64,000 nucleotides of DNA from the NCBI GenBank assembly GCA_037127315.1, contig JBBBDQ010001293.1:2402001-2466000 (forward strand), read 5' to 3'. A program made the translations under genes and the position numbers. This DNA comes from Ascarosepion bandense (Eukaryota; Mollusca; Cephalopoda; Sepiida; Sepiidae). Positions 19,904 to 30,590 of the stretch are shown here, one piece after another. Numbering within the stretch: the stretch's first letter is position 1; every line of letters begins with the position of its first letter. The notes beneath the pieces were generated by a model. The model searched no databases, had not been told where the DNA came from, and was given only the letters and a program-made list of their open reading frames with translations.

Positions 19904-20140
19904 TAATTCAGATACTTCAATCCAAGGGAAAAAAGCAGGAAGGTAAATTCCAAAAAACCCGATCCTAATTAATATTAAAAATTTATTTTAATATTAAAAA
20001 ATGATACAGGAAGAGAGCTCCATGTAATAAAATATTACAGAGCAAATATATATTAAAAAAGGATTAATTCAAAGATGTTGAATGGCCATTTCGATATGAA
20101 GATCCCCACGGGGGACGACACATCAGCTCAGCAACAGAAA
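19901..20140 (-). repeat. Repeat G / PLE 3' region
   Basis: The first 110 bp (TTCAGATACTTCAATCC ... GATACAGGAAGA) recur almost identically at 34046-34155, also next to a (TA)n tract. The right part, read on the minus strand, has GAGCTGATGTG and ATCGAAATGGCCATTCAAC, related to the hammerhead-like unit at 40911-40959. It may be the 3' tail of the PLE whose C-terminus is at 21214. Confidence 0.55.
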
Positions 20141-20159
20141 AAACCTTTCAGAAACTGGA

Positions 20160-20690
20160 GAAAAATTAGTCTACTTTTCCTTTTTAAATAGAATGCGCAA
20201 GAAATTAAAAAATAAATAATAAAATAAAAATAAAAATAAAGGGAAAGAAAAAGAAAAAGAAAACGAAAAAGAAAAAGATAGAATAAAATCAAATAAATAA
20301 GAAAAGTTCGCAAAAAAAAGGGAGAATGTAACTAAAAATTAACAGACAGCCGTGTTAAATCGACGTCAGTTTAAGCAACACGGAAAAAAGGTGGTAAGAG
20401 AGATAAAAGAAGGAAGGGAGGGAAAAAGAAAGAAACTAAAGAAAAAATTTTTTTAAAAATATTACAGACGCTGGACAAATTCAAAAACCTAATTTCCCCA
20501 AAACGTTGAAGTATTAGAAAAAGGCCTTTACTTAAAAAGGCATAATTATTAATAAAAGGGAATAAAAAGATATAGGATTTAAAATAAAATTATTTTTTTA
20601 AAAATTAGGTCATTTGAAATTAAACTAAATAAAAACAACACTAGGTAAAAAAAAAAAAATTAATTACAATTATTATATACATACCTATAG
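20160..20690. repeat. A-rich degenerate sequence
   Basis: GAAAAAGAAAAAG-type and AAATAAAA low-complexity DNA. The minus-strand frame at 20128-20313 is its Phe/Leu-rich translation. No gene. Confidence 0.75.
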
Positions 20691-20889
20691 AAGTACACAC
20701 ATACATACATATATATACACACACAATTCTACGAATAAGAATACATATATACATACACATACACACACATACATTCAATTTATTACACACTTATATACAT
20801 ATACATGCGCATACACACATATATATGTGTGTACACACCTATATACAAAAAATTCATATACACATAATATACATGTGTACACATACATG

Positions 20890-20941
<52 letters not shown>

Positions 20942-21213
20942 CATATTCCATATGCACTCACACACATACATATTAATGAATATTATGAAAAGGAGCATTT
21001 AAATAGCTAAAAAATTTTTTTCAAAATTACATATAGCCCACATACATAAATACATATATACATATACATACATATATATACAAATATGCACATCCACACA
21101 CAAACACATATACATAAAAAAAAAAATAGAAAAAAAATTAAAATTAAAATTAAAAAATTTTTTTTTAAATATTAAAAAAATTATAGAAAAATTTAGAATT
21201 TAAAAATTAAAAA
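20691..21213. repeat. Degenerate CA/TA satellite-like tract and A-rich DNA
   Basis: CATA, (CA)n at 20899-20926 and (TA)n at 20926-20942, then A/T-only sequence near 21115-21210. Frames here are translations of CA and TG repeats. Confidence 0.85.
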
Positions 21214-21436
21214 TTAGAAGTTAAAATCCGCCCTATGGCGACACTTGTTTATAAATTCCCTCCTAAAGTTCAAAAGTAAGTCCTGATGAGGATACTTCAA
21301 AATCAGAATCTTCTCCAATAAGCACAGACGACACCTATCATGAAAACTTTTAGGAGTACAAGCTGAGCCTATTAATTTCCAGCTGATTATAGGGTCCTGC
21401 CCTTCCTCCTTCATTTCCCAGAACCTATATATATAT
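21214..21436 (-). pseudogene. Penelope-like element, extreme C-terminus
   Basis: Minus-strand residues read WEMKEEGQDPIISWKLI, CRLCLLEKILILKYP, LLLNFRREFINKCRHRADF and a stop. This is the post-GIY-YIG block of PLE proteins (LKEKG...I.W, C.LCL.EK, LN.R.E...KCRHR). It is open to the natural stop. The open frame continues upstream into repeat B only by chance. RT and the GIY-YIG core are absent. Confidence 0.8.
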
Positions 21437-21569
21437 TGTGTATTTGGGCACCAATCTTTCTTTTGTACAGGTTGCATTAAAAATGAAAGACAATGTATTA
21501 TCATTAGGTTTTTACATAATTTTTCATGTGTTCATACAATTTTTGGGGGGGGAACTCAAATTATATAAG

Positions 21570-21751
21570 AACAAGCAGTATAGCCCAGCGCTGCTCAGCT
21601 GTAATGAAAGCTTTAAAACTAATCCATGGTACTGGAGCTCAAACTCAGCCTAAAGAATATTTGTGTGAAGTTTGGTGAGAATCGGATAAAAATTGTGGAT
21701 TTGTATAAAGGACATACAGACAAACAGACACGCACACACCACCATCTTGAC

Positions 21752-21802
<51 letters not shown>

Positions 21803-22062
21803 CGATTTTTTTGCACTATTTTTGCACTGCAACCTTGAAACTTCTGAATATAGTTTCTTATGTCTTTGTCTATGAGTGTATCAAATTTGATTAAAATCGA
21901 ACCACTCCTTCTATAATCTGATCTTTTCGATTATCGATTTTCGATATTTATTATGGGTACCTCGATACAAAACCTAGCTAAGAACACTCGCAGATGCTTA
22001 TAGTACAACTGTGTAAATTTTCAAGAAAATCGGTTCAGCCGTTTTGGAGTTTATAGGTAACA

Positions 22063-22115
<53 letters not shown>

Positions 22116-22204
22116 TCACACACACAGAGACACACACACACATACTCACACACACAGAGACACACACACGCAGACAAAGTTCCATTTATAAATAAGTTTA
22201 GATT
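21570..22204 (+). repeat. Repeat E with internal (TA)n and (CA)n
   Basis: Starts near AGTATAGCCCAGCGCTGC, contains GTGTGAAGTTTGGTGAGAATC, a (TA)n at 21758-21799, CTTATGTCTTTGTCTATGAG, AAAATCGGTTCAGCCGTTT, a (CA)n at 22064-22110, and ends TTCCATTTATAAATAAG. Related copies are at 27908-28272 (plus) and 40318-40845 (minus). The frames here follow the microsatellites. Family unassigned. Confidence 0.8.
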
Positions 22205-22800
22205 GCCCAACGATTCCGTACATTTTGAGCACTTTTGGCTGTATTTTTAGCCATTATCAAGAATTCATTTTGTCTTACATGTCTAAAGTTTATGCATATA
22301 GAGTCTTGTATAAGTTAAGTTCAGAACACGTTAAGCACATTGTTACTGTGTTCATAATTGATGTTATTAAAAATGGGATTTTCTCTTTACTATTAGTAAT
22401 GCCTCCATTAGTTTTAATCAACGTCTGCACGTGGATGATGCTATTATATATATATTGTCAACAAGGATATCACGGATAGGTCCTGGAAGATCTCGATATG
22501 TGTTTAAATAAGATCGGATAGAACTGTTGTATAAAATTGTGCAATGTCAACCTTGTTGTCAATTTTGTCGTAGTAATGTAATTATTTATGGATTTGGATA
22601 GTTGAGGAACAGTTTTTCAAAGGACATAAAAATTCACAAACGAACACTGACTCTGCAGTTTAGATTTTGCAGGTGAGTTATTATTATTGATAATGAGGTT
22701 TTCAGTATTTTTTATAATAGATAATTTAATTATCTTGTTTGAGTTATCAATGATAATACCTTGTTTGTCACTTTTAACGAAACCTATATATATATATATA
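22205..22800. other. Repeat B fragment, then unassigned DNA
   Basis: 22205-22290 carries the repeat B block (GAGCACTTTTGGCTG, TAGCCATTATCAAG). The remainder to 22780 shows no shared repeat and no coding motif. A short (TA)n lies at 22784-22800. Confidence 0.45.
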
Positions 22801-23137
22801 AAGAACCCAGATTAGATTCTGCTCTTTGGCTGAGCCTCATCTAGGTTCCTTTCTGCCTTGAGGCAGAGAGTCTGACAAGGCTACACGACATTTGCTTGTC
22901 TCCCCTAGTCACACGTTTCGAACTCACATTTATACACATGCGGGTGAGTCCACCTTGTTGCATGGGGTACAGCAATACAGAATCTAGACATAGAATAGGT
23001 TGCGCTACAGTCAATTTTAACCAACACCCATACAAAACCAATCTATTAATCTAAGAATTTGAGACATATACTATTCAAATCTTGGGTCAAGTCTTTACAT
23101 ACCTAGAGCCGTATGACAGGATTTGGCATTCAGATAA
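22801..23137. other. Moderately GC-rich unique segment
   Basis: Contains CCTTGAGGCAGAGAG and CACACGTTTCGAACTCAC. It is not seen elsewhere in the window and has no recognised protein. The TTCGAACTC string resembles a tRNA B box on the minus strand, but no A box is positioned to match. Confidence 0.35.
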
Positions 23138-23300
23138 ACTATCGCCCGGTTCACACTCCACCCACGTCTATTGATCCTTGTTTCCTGTTTAGGAGATGGT
23201 TTCCGGTTTTCTCTTTTTCAATCTTTTCACTCCTATGTAGCCCCCTGCACATCAGTGGTGTTACCGCCTTGCTCGGGGTGGTATGATTAAAAAAAAAAAA
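23138..23300 (+). mobile_element. LINE family A subfamily, 3' end only
   Basis: Begins CTATCGCCCGGTTCACAC and ends with CCTTGCTCGGGGTGG, TATGATT, A12. This subfamily has a distinctive GGAGATGGTTTCCGG block also seen at 38109-38393 and, inverted, at 23450-23627. Confidence 0.85.
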
Positions 23301-23449
23301 GATCTTCTTTAGAAGCTGAAGGGCATTGGTGTGTTCGGATTAATTTTTGATTTGATCTGATATTTCTTAAATTGACTAATTATTTAAATTATTCCGACCA
23401 TTGTTCTCATCTCTACCATCATATTCAGAAGTTTTTTTTTTGTTTTTTT

Positions 23450-23627
23450 TTTAATCACATCACCCCAAGCAAGGCGGTAAGGCCACTGGTGTGCAGGGGG
23501 CTACATAAGAGTGAATAGATTGGAAAAGAGAAAGCCGGAAACCACATCCTAAACAGGGAACAAGGGATGAGCCTCTACACCTGTTCAATAGACGTGGGTG
23601 GAGTGTGAGCCAGGTGATAGTTCAGTC
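23450..23627 (-). mobile_element. LINE family A subfamily, 3' end, inverted copy
   Basis: Minus-strand counterpart of 23138-23300: CACTCCACCCACGTC, GTGGTTTCCGGC, GCCCCCTGCACACC, CTTGCTTGGGGTG, and a T-run on the plus strand at 23432-23453. Together the two form a tail-to-tail inverted pair about 135 bp apart. Confidence 0.85.
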
Positions 23628-23767
23628 TATCTACTCCAATATTTTGGTCGTTATACACTACAGCCTTCTGGAGATGATATTTGTTGGAATTTCAAATGAA
23701 AATCATTTACTTACTCTAGAATGAAGCTTAAATAAAAGTGAAACGTTAAATTTATAAATGTTTCCTA

Positions 23768-24377
23768 TGTGTTCCTGTCTGAAACAATCCTGCACATCTA
23801 TAAATCTACCATCCACCTGTGCATTGAATACTGCTGCCACATCTTGTTGGGTGCTCCTGCTATCCACCAAGCGGTCCTTGACAAAATCCAACAGAGAATC
23901 TGTAATGTGATCGATCCTAACTTGGCAGCCCAGATACAGTCACTTTCTTACCAGCGTAATGTGGCTTCCCTGTGTCTCTTCTACAAATACTTTCACGGCT
24001 TCTGCTCCGATGAACTTAGCTCACTGGTGTCCCCTATGTATGAATTTACTCCAGTCACAAGATTAGCAACTTCTTTTCTCACACTTCCCATCTGTGGAAT
24101 TCCTTTCCGTTTACTTGCTTCCCCGTCAGCTACAATCTGCAAGAATTTAAATGTAAAGTCAATAGTCATCTCTTATCTCACTGACATGCATCCTCTCTTT
24201 CATGCTCCTTTTTCTATCCACACCATGATCAGCACATCACTATTCACATCTTTTTCTTACCTACTTCCTGACACCCACTATAACCTGCCCCTCTTTTTAA
24301 TAACTTTCTTCCTATGTAACCCCCTGTGCACCAGTGGCAGTAAATTGCTTTGCTTGAGGCTACATATTACAAAAAAA
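23768..24377 (+). mobile_element. LINE family A, C-terminal fragment and 3' end
   Basis: The frame at 23769-24419 gives FLSETILHIYKSTIHLCIEYC, LGAPAIHQAVLDKIQQRIC, IDPNLAAQIQSLSYQRNV, YKYFHGFCSDELSSL and EFTPVTRLATS. A deletion of the FTVKPIKCN region then shifts frame, so the rest is out-of-frame. 3' end at about 24377. Confidence 0.88.
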
Positions 24378-24790
24378 CAGAAAGTTTCTTTGTTAAGGAA
24401 CTACAGCCTCTATCCCTAAACGATAGATTTAAAAGAACACAGAGAATATAAATAACAGTCAAAAAATGTAATTTCATATAACAACAAATTAAAACAATCT
24501 TTGGTAATTGATGAGTGAGTAAAATTTCTTGTATTCAAAAATATCTGTACAAATGCTTGAAAGAAATATAAAGTTAATATATGTGCATTTTTTTTTGTAT
24601 TGAATGTTTATGTGAAAGAAAAGACGTGTGTAATATTTCTGCAGTTGTGTACATGAGAGAAAAGTGGGTTTCTATCATTTGAGAAAAGAATGAAGTCCTA
24701 TATGTTTGGGTACTTAAAAATGTATCAAAGTAATGACTGATGTGGTTTTCAGTAGCAGTAATTGAAAAAAGTACCCTTAAGCTAATTCTG
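24378..24790. other. Non-coding, nothing recognised
   Basis: AT-rich DNA without shared repeats or protein motifs. Confidence 0.45.
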
Positions 24791-24799
24791 TTTTCTTTT

Positions 24800-25600
24800 A
24801 TATATCCTTTGTTGAAACAAATACTGGATCTTATAGCTATCCAATAAACACCATAGAGAAACTTTCCTGTCAGCCATCAGCATGGCTGAAGCATGTCTTT
24901 TAGGGAACAACACATGGCACTTCAATGGCTTCACCTTTTCAACCAACCTGGTTCTGGGCATGATGGTAAACTGTACGCGGCAGTAAGGCTTCTGATTGGG
25001 AGGTTGTGAGGAGCATGGAACCACCTCTTAATTGCTGTTGTTCCCAGGTCCATCCTGACCCAGACTGGTAGCACCTGTTAGGAGTCCCAGCTATGGGCAA
25101 ACAGTTAAACCCCAAACGGGGGTCAAAACACTAAGAAAGTATAAAAATACACTTTTATGGAAATATATACGTAAAAACAGACTTTTATAGAAAAATATAC
25201 ATTTTTAAAGGAAAAATATTACCAACAATACATTTCTGAAGAAAAAATTATTACCATAACACATTTTTGAAGGAAAAAAATATTCTCAGCAAAAGATCTT
25301 TAATACAAAACTAGAAAACATTTTCAGTTTTCTAAAATAAAAAAGAATAAAAACAAAAACTTTAATTAAAATCTGATTGAATTGACCTTCTCACTATAAA
25401 TTAAACATTAAAAAATACCTTAAAACCCTATCTATTTGGCATTAAATAACCCATAGATGTTGATATGCCATTAAACAAAACTCAAACTCAAACGCTTCAA
25501 CCAATCTGATGTGGAACATATACATTGAATATATAGCCGTGTCTACTGCAAGGAAAGTTAGGTCACTCTGTTGGGCTAAAAAGTTTTTTGCATCAGAATC
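24800..25600 (-). repeat. Repeat C, copy 1, with internal 30-bp periodicity
   Basis: The left part (24800-25130) contains CCTCTTAATTGCTGTTGTTCCC and a minus-strand open frame at 24782-25024 of 80 codons with no recognised domain. The middle (25140-25290) has irregular units around ACCAACAATACATTT. The right part has GCATTAAATAACCC and ATATGCCATTAAACAAAA. The same order is at 45840-46540. It is a dispersed repeat of unknown class that joins LINE-A-like sequence on one side in both places. Confidence 0.65.
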
Positions 25601-26180
25601 TATCTAGTATATTTACAAATCTAACATGTTTCTGTGCATTGAATACTGTTGCCATATCCGGTTGGGTGATCTTGTTATACATCCCGAGGTTCTCAACAAA
25701 CTCTCGAGGTTCTTGACAAAATACAAATAAGTATCTCCAATATAATCAGTTCTGATTTTACATCTTGACACCAGTCACTTTTCTCAGCAATGTGACATGG
25801 CTTCTGTTTATCTCTTCTGAAAATATTTTCATGGCAACTATTCTGACAAGCTTTCTCTCTTGGTGCCTGGGCCATGGGAATTTAAGCGTGTTACTTGATT
25901 GGTATCTAGGACCTACCTTTTTTACCACTGAAATAATTAAATATAGCTGCCACTTTTCCTTAAACAGTTTCTTTTCTTGCACATTACACATGTAAAACTA
26001 CTTTTCATGTACTTGCTTCCCTGATAGCTGCTATATCCAAAAATTTAAATACCATCTTCTACCTTCTTGAAGCCTATTCATCTTTTATATTTTCTTCAAT
26101 GCTTCTTGTACCCAGTCTTTTCTTTTACTGTAATGTCCTGTGCACTAGTTGCAGTCCTACCTTCCTAGGAATAAAATGAT
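25600..26180 (+). mobile_element. LINE family A, old decayed copy
   Basis: Frame-shifted relics of the family in the right order: GCATTGAATACTGTTGCCATAT (IEYCCHI), GGTTGGGTGATCTTG, TCTCTTCTGAAAATATTTTC (FYKYF), CTGATAGCTGCTATATCC. It ends near AATGATTAGG before a TA tract. It shows many stops. Confidence 0.7.
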
Positions 26181-26181
26181 T

Positions 26182-26183
<2 letters not shown>

Positions 26184-26222
<39 letters not shown>
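26184..26222. repeat. (TA)n microsatellite
   Basis: About 19 TA units following the 3' end of the LINE-A copy. Confidence 0.95.
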
Positions 26223-26231
<9 letters not shown>

Positions 26232-26514
26232 ACTAAATAGACTCTGTAAGTATGTAGGCCATAAATTTATACTAAAATAAACCTTCAAAAAAACCACTAA
26301 CAAACAGAACCTAATTCCGTTACCATCCGGTGCACTAAGGCGTCGGATAAATGGGGAGAAAAAAAAGAAATCTGCAGAACAAGAACAAAACATTCAATAC
26401 TTCGCAGCAAAGAAAAAACCCCAAACGGAACCATCCAACAAGAAAAATACATAAATAAAAATACAAAAGTACAAGTAAATAAAAATACAAAAGTAGAGCA
26501 AAGACAAAGATTTT

Positions 26515-26520
<6 letters not shown>
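26223..26520. other. Non-coding, nothing recognised
   Basis: A-rich sequence including a direct repeat of TAAATAAAAATACAAAAGTA. No gene motif. Confidence 0.45.
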
Positions 26521-26562
<42 letters not shown>

Positions 26563-26604
26563 ATCATTTTATATGTATATATAATCATATATAATTATAG
26601 ATAT

Positions 26605-26655
<51 letters not shown>

Positions 26656-26673
26656 TTATGCACACACACACAC

Positions 26674-26712
<39 letters not shown>
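26521..26712. repeat. Clustered (TA)n tracts
   Basis: Three (TA)n runs (26523-26560, 26609-26656, 26676-26712) separated by short unique DNA and a (CA)n of six units. Frames across them are Tyr/Ile repeats. Confidence 0.95.
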
Positions 26713-26715
<3 letters not shown>

Positions 26716-27228
26716 AGTGCTGATTTGCTGAGCAAATACATGTACGAACATGTATTTGTTACACATGTTTTTAACTGAATCATTAACTTTGTGATTGATT
26801 AGGTTTGTGTCTCCACACCTTATCTTGTTCTATGACAGATTCTAATCCATATTTGACCATATTTCATTATATATATATATATATATCATCATAAAAATAA
26901 GTATAAATTGTAATAATTATCCTATTCTTCCAATTAGTCACAATGTCATTTTTTAAAATTTGGCTAAGCAGTTACTTCCCCGTTACTTACCACTATTAAC
27001 TCAATGGTCAAGCCACATACCTCCCACAACCAAAGAAAAAATTTCTACTAAAATTCTGCTAGCTTAACCCTATAAAAAGCCAATATCCCCCACCTCCTTA
27101 CTTTACTAGAACAAACCTCTGGGCTTAGAATTTTTCGTCATTCTTGGTTTAAACAGGGCTGAGAATGCATGTTTTAAAATGACATGGTGAAAATGGCTAT
27201 TTTCCCTCTAAATTCTATCTGAATATAC

Positions 27229-27229
<1 letters not shown>
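26713..27229. other. Non-coding, nothing recognised
   Basis: Apart from a short TA run at 26871-26887 I see no repeat or coding signal. Confidence 0.45.

Positions 27230-27278
<49 letters not shown>
27230..27278. repeat. (TA)n microsatellite
   Basis: About 24 TA units adjoining repeat D. Confidence 0.96.
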
Positions 27279-27283
<5 letters not shown>

Positions 27284-27605
27284 AGTTATGATAATGTTTC
27301 ATGCCAAGGTTGTTGTTTTTTCAATGGTCTCACTGATAAAATGTATTTTAGCAAGAAGTTTTTTATTGTAAATTGCTCAATATTGGGTTGGAGATATGTT
27401 GATGATAAGCCCATCAACTTTTTTACTTTAACTTAGCAGGTTCATGCCAACTTCGAAATTTTGTGAGAACAATGGACACCAACTCTTGTGTACACTAAAA
27501 ATCAATAAGTAATAAAAACAAAAATAGATCAAACACCTGCACAATAAAAAAAATAAAAAGAAAAAATTCAAGGAAAAATAAACAAAAGCAAGAAGAAAAT
27601 CAATC
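27279..27605 (+). repeat. Repeat D, plus copy
   Basis: Runs from ATTGAGTTATGATAATGTTTC through CAAGGTTGTTGTTTTTTC, TTAGCAGGTTCATGCC, TTTTGTGAGAACAATGG and GTGTACACTAAAAATCAATAAG. It matches the reverse complement of 36690-37020 over its whole length. Unclassified. Confidence 0.75.
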
Positions 27606-27614
27606 CATCACAAA

Positions 27615-27815
27615 TAAGACCACTCTCACTATAGAACCCAATCCATCCTGCTATTTAACCCATAGCTGCAGGAATAGAGATAGCTTGATACTTTTCCCAA
27701 GGGTAGTTGCATGTAAATGAATGTAATGAATTCGACTGGAATTCGAACTCTGCACTCTGATTTCACATTCCGAGCTGATATCCACTGCAGCATAATGGGC
27801 ATCCGCACCCTCTTT
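27615..27815 (-). mobile_element. SINE-1, 5' two-thirds, minus strand
   Basis: Minus strand: CATTATGCTGCAGTGGATATC, GAGTTCGAATTCCAGTCG, CCCTTGGGAAAAGTATC, GGACTGGATTGGGTTC. The 3' third with the CACTTAACTGACTG end is absent. Confidence 0.85.
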
Positions 27816-27907
27816 TATAAATGTTTCAATTAAAGATGACAGACAACTTTCTGTGATTAAGCTTTTTATTTAATTTTTGACCCCATTTCATTATATATAT
27901 ATATATA

Positions 27908-28272
27908 CTAGCAGTATAGCCCAGTGTTGCTCGGGTGTAATGAAAGCTTTTATATATATATTATCAATTTTCTGCACTATTGTAAGAACTGTAACCTTGA
28001 AACTTCTGAATATCGTTTCTTATGTCTTTGTCTATGAGTCTATCAAATTTGATTAAAATTGGACCACTCCTTCTCTAACTCGATTTTTTCGATTATCGAT
28101 TTTCGATATTTACCTCAACACAAAACCTAGCTAAGAACTCTTGCAGATGCTTAAAGTACAACTGTGTAAGCTTTCAAGAAAATTGATTCAGCCGTTTTGG
28201 AGTTTATAGGTAACGGACACACACACATACAGACACACACAGACAAAGTTCCATTTATGAATAAGTTTAGAT
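27908..28272 (+). repeat. Repeat E, second copy
   Basis: ACTAGCAGTATAGCCCAGTG at the start, then CTTATGTCTTTGTCTATGAG, GATTCAGCCGTTTTGGAG, a short CA run, and TTCCATTTATGAATAAG at the end. It is shorter than 21570-22204 because the GGTACTGGAGC-to-TTGACA segment is missing. Confidence 0.8.
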
Positions 28273-28275
28273 ATA

Positions 28276-28460
28276 TATATATTCAGGTTTGAGTAAAAAT
28301 GACAGACAAAGTGTGATGGTTAAGTTTTTATGTAATTTTTTTGTGATCTTTTGATTTTTTCTTTTTAAGACATAAATTATATGAGAATTGTCCAAATGGT
28401 TTATTTATCAGAGTGTTTTCAACTTTACTTTTTGCCATTTTCAAGGATGAATCCTAGTTC
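28276..28460 (+). repeat. Repeat B, left end of a PLE copy
   Basis: GACAGACAAAGTGTGATGG, TTTATGTAATTTTTTTGTG, AATTGTCCAAATGG, GAGTGTTTTCAAC, CATTTTCAAGGATGAATC. Homologous to 11735-11960 and mirrored at 28690-28872. Confidence 0.7.
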
Positions 28461-28464
28461 TGTA

Positions 28465-28780
28465 AATAATTATATCTCCCATACAACTATGAAACTGGCT
28501 CAACAGATCTCAATTTGATATCATTTAAACACACATGGAGACCTACCAAACTGTATCCTGGACATACTCGACAACAGAAATATCATAGCATCATCCAGAA
28601 AATAAGGCTAAAAATAATGGAGGCCTTATTAATAAAAACAAAAAACCCAATACTTAGTAACATCAACTACGAACACACTAACAATGTGCTGACTGTATTC
28701 AGTACACAACACATACCACTACTCCACATTGTACATAACATCACACACATTCTCTTACACATAAAATAATATTCATTACA
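28465..28780 (+). pseudogene. Penelope-like GIY-YIG fragment, decayed
   Basis: Frames give NYISHTTMKLAQQIS (from an ancestral Y-I-G-x-T-T), a stop, YHLNTHGDLPN, then NIIASSRK, the same family as 12050-12430. The GIY-YIG glycine has become serine and two frames are needed, so it is inactive. Confidence 0.7.
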
Positions 28781-28872
28781 CATAAAATTGCATGAAAAAC
28801 TTAACCATCACACCTTGTCTGTTATTTTAAATGAAACCTGCATAAAGGAAAGATTGCTGCCCAAATACATAA
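28690..28872 (-). repeat. Repeat B, inverted right end
   Basis: The reverse complement reads ATGCAGGTTTCATTTAAAATAAC, GACAAGGTGTGATGG and GTGGAGTAGTGGTATGTG, matching 11748-12000. With 28276-28460 it brackets the GIY-YIG fragment in inverted orientation. Confidence 0.7.
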
Positions 28873-29600
28873 AATATATCAGAAGTTAGGAAAAGAAAGG
28901 ACTGAGCATAAATATCAAGAAAACAGAATGTATGGTCATCAGCAAAAAGAGGAGCCCAATATGCCAACTGCAAATCGAAGAATCTAAAATAAAACAAGCA
29001 AAAAATTCAAATACCTGTGAAGTGTTTTGACAGAGAATAGGAAATGTAACATGGAGATCCAAAGATGCACTGGCATGGCCAAAGATGCATTTCAAAAGCT
29101 AACCAGAATACTGAAAGACAGGAAAATCTCATTAGAAACAAAGAAAAGAGTGCTGGATTGCTATATGATATCTCTCCCTCTGTAGATAAGTGAATGCTGG
29201 ATGATCTCATCAAAGATGAAGGAGAGGCTTGAGGCAGCAGAAATTTGGTTTTACAGAAGGATGCTGAGGATACCATGGATGGAGCATGTGTGATGATGAG
29301 GTGTTAGAAAGGATGCAAGCAAGAAGAAAACTGATACTAAATATCAGGAAGAGAAAAATGAGGTTTCCTGGGACATATAATGAGGAAGGAGGGCCTGAAG
29401 AACTTAATACTCACAGGTCAGATAAAGGGAAGGAGAGACAGGGGAAAGCAGCACGAAACATACTTGTTAGGTCTGAGCAAATGGATGGCAGTGCGGGGCT
29501 TAGAAGAGATACCACGAGAAAAATCATTGAGAGCGACAAGAGACAGAGCCAAATGGAAGTCCATGATCACCTACATCTTGAAAGAACATGTCACATGAAG
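28873..29600 (+). pseudogene. RTE-type LINE C-terminal half, decayed
   Basis: The shifting frames give KKTECMVISKKRSPICQLQ, DAFQKL-like and TRILKDRKISLETKKRV stretches, then TEIWFYRRMLRIPWMEHV in a broken frame, DDEVLERM, RKRKMRFPGTYN and RETKWKSMITYILKEHV. The order matches RTE downstream of the YADD motif. Stops and frameshifts are frequent. Confidence 0.85.
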
Positions 29601-29920
29601 AAAAATATATATATATATTCAATTAATAACACCCATATGATCTGACTTTTCTGTCTTCCCCCTCCATATTAGCTCTTTAATCAGCAAACGTATTGTTTTT
29701 TACATTCAAATGTAAATAATTTTCACCAAAGTAATTGAACATTGTCCTGATGACGAGATAAAACCTTTAAATCTTGAAACACAGAAATTTTCATGTTGCA
29801 ATTAATTTTAAATAAAAAACAAATTTAATTATAATTATATTACAATCTACAATCTATGTTCTATTGAGCACATTTTTAAAAATTCAATGGCAGAGAACTC
29901 TGGATTCTAAACCTATTGGT
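29601..29920. other. Unassigned, with a CTGATGA-containing segment
   Basis: At 29755-29805 there is TCCTGATGACGAGAT, ATCTTGAAACACAG and TGTTGCAAT. This resembles the ends of PLE families elsewhere in the window, but the pairing register does not give a clean hammerhead. Nothing else seen. Confidence 0.35.
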
Positions 29921-29924
29921 TCTC

Positions 29925-30203
29925 TTCACCTATATATATATTGGTTTTAGTACAACCACGCTCTCCTGTAGACTCATCTGTCACCTTTCTGATCAGAGTA
30001 CAATTAAACTACATTTCTCAGAAAAACATAACCATGTAGGTAATATCAGACAGACTTTTGTCAACAATACAATAATCGTCACTTATACACATAGTAAAAA
30101 TAATCTTCAGATATTGGAAGTCATCTACATTAAATCCAAACAACCCACACTTAATAAAATCACATTTAAATCTGGTCATAGCACATTACATTGCATCTAA
30201 ATA
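29925..30203 (+). pseudogene. Penelope-like element GIY-YIG fragment
   Basis: The frame 29916-30200 gives YIGFSTTTLSCRLICHLSD, QSTIKLHF, NNTIIVTYTHSKNNLQILEV and KSKQPTLNKI before a stop. Y-I-G, the following T-T-T, the Arg and the late Glu of the endonuclease are visible. Open but 5'-truncated. It belongs to a different subfamily from 12050-12430 but shares the short-loop architecture. Confidence 0.82.
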
Positions 30204-30434
30204 TATGGTTCTGTTATCATTTTGAGCTCTCACGCAGTGTGATGTCATAGAACCACATTACAAATTTTTGAACTGCATTTGCTATTTTTGGTAACTGTTG
30301 CCATTGCTTAGCAAAATTTTATGTCAACACAAGATAAACTTGTCGCTGATGGTGGGTGTTTTTGTGTTAATGCTCTTGCACCCTTTCTGAAGATGGCTCA
30401 TGTGAGCTGAAAGCTTAGAACTAACTTAATAAAA
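30204..30434. other. Unassigned, with CTGAAGA-hairpin-GAAA motif
   Basis: At 30388-30413, TTCTGAAGATGGCTC, ATGT, GAGCTGAAAGC forms a neat hairpin next to GAAA, again the repeat-F-like layout. No protein. Confidence 0.4.
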
Positions 30435-30590
30435 AATTATCCAAATGTTGGGGAATTTTTGTCTTTATTTTCAACTGAAATTAAAGCCAAAATGCAATGT
30501 TTAGAATAGCTCATGATTAAACATAATAGACATTCATTGCCTCTTATATTTAACAGTATATGTTTAGAAAATATATATATATATATAGGG
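30435..30590 (+). repeat. Repeat J
   Basis: TCCAAATGTTGGGGAATTTT, TTCAACTGAAATTAAAGC, GCTCATGATTAAACATAATAG, ATTTAACAGTATATG. The same unit is at 52980-53108, and its right half is at 51640-51705. The right half can fold because a TGTTAAA...TTTAACA pair surrounds the loop in the 51-kb copy. Confidence 0.75.

Noticed and set aside
25758..25995. Opposed open frames of 76-77 codons
   Set aside because: They fall inside an old LINE-A copy, neither in the LINE's reading frame over its length.
29755..29805. Hammerhead ribozyme reading of TCCTGATGACGAGAT...ATCTTGAAACACAG
   Set aside because: The best stem II (CGAGAT/ATCTTG) consumes the G of GAAA, so the core register fails. The unshifted register gives mismatches at the base of stem II.
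30388..30413. Hammerhead reading of CTGAAGATGGCTC...GAGCTGAAAGC
   Set aside because: Stem II is good, but no stem III with a UH cleavage site and no stem I partner could be found.
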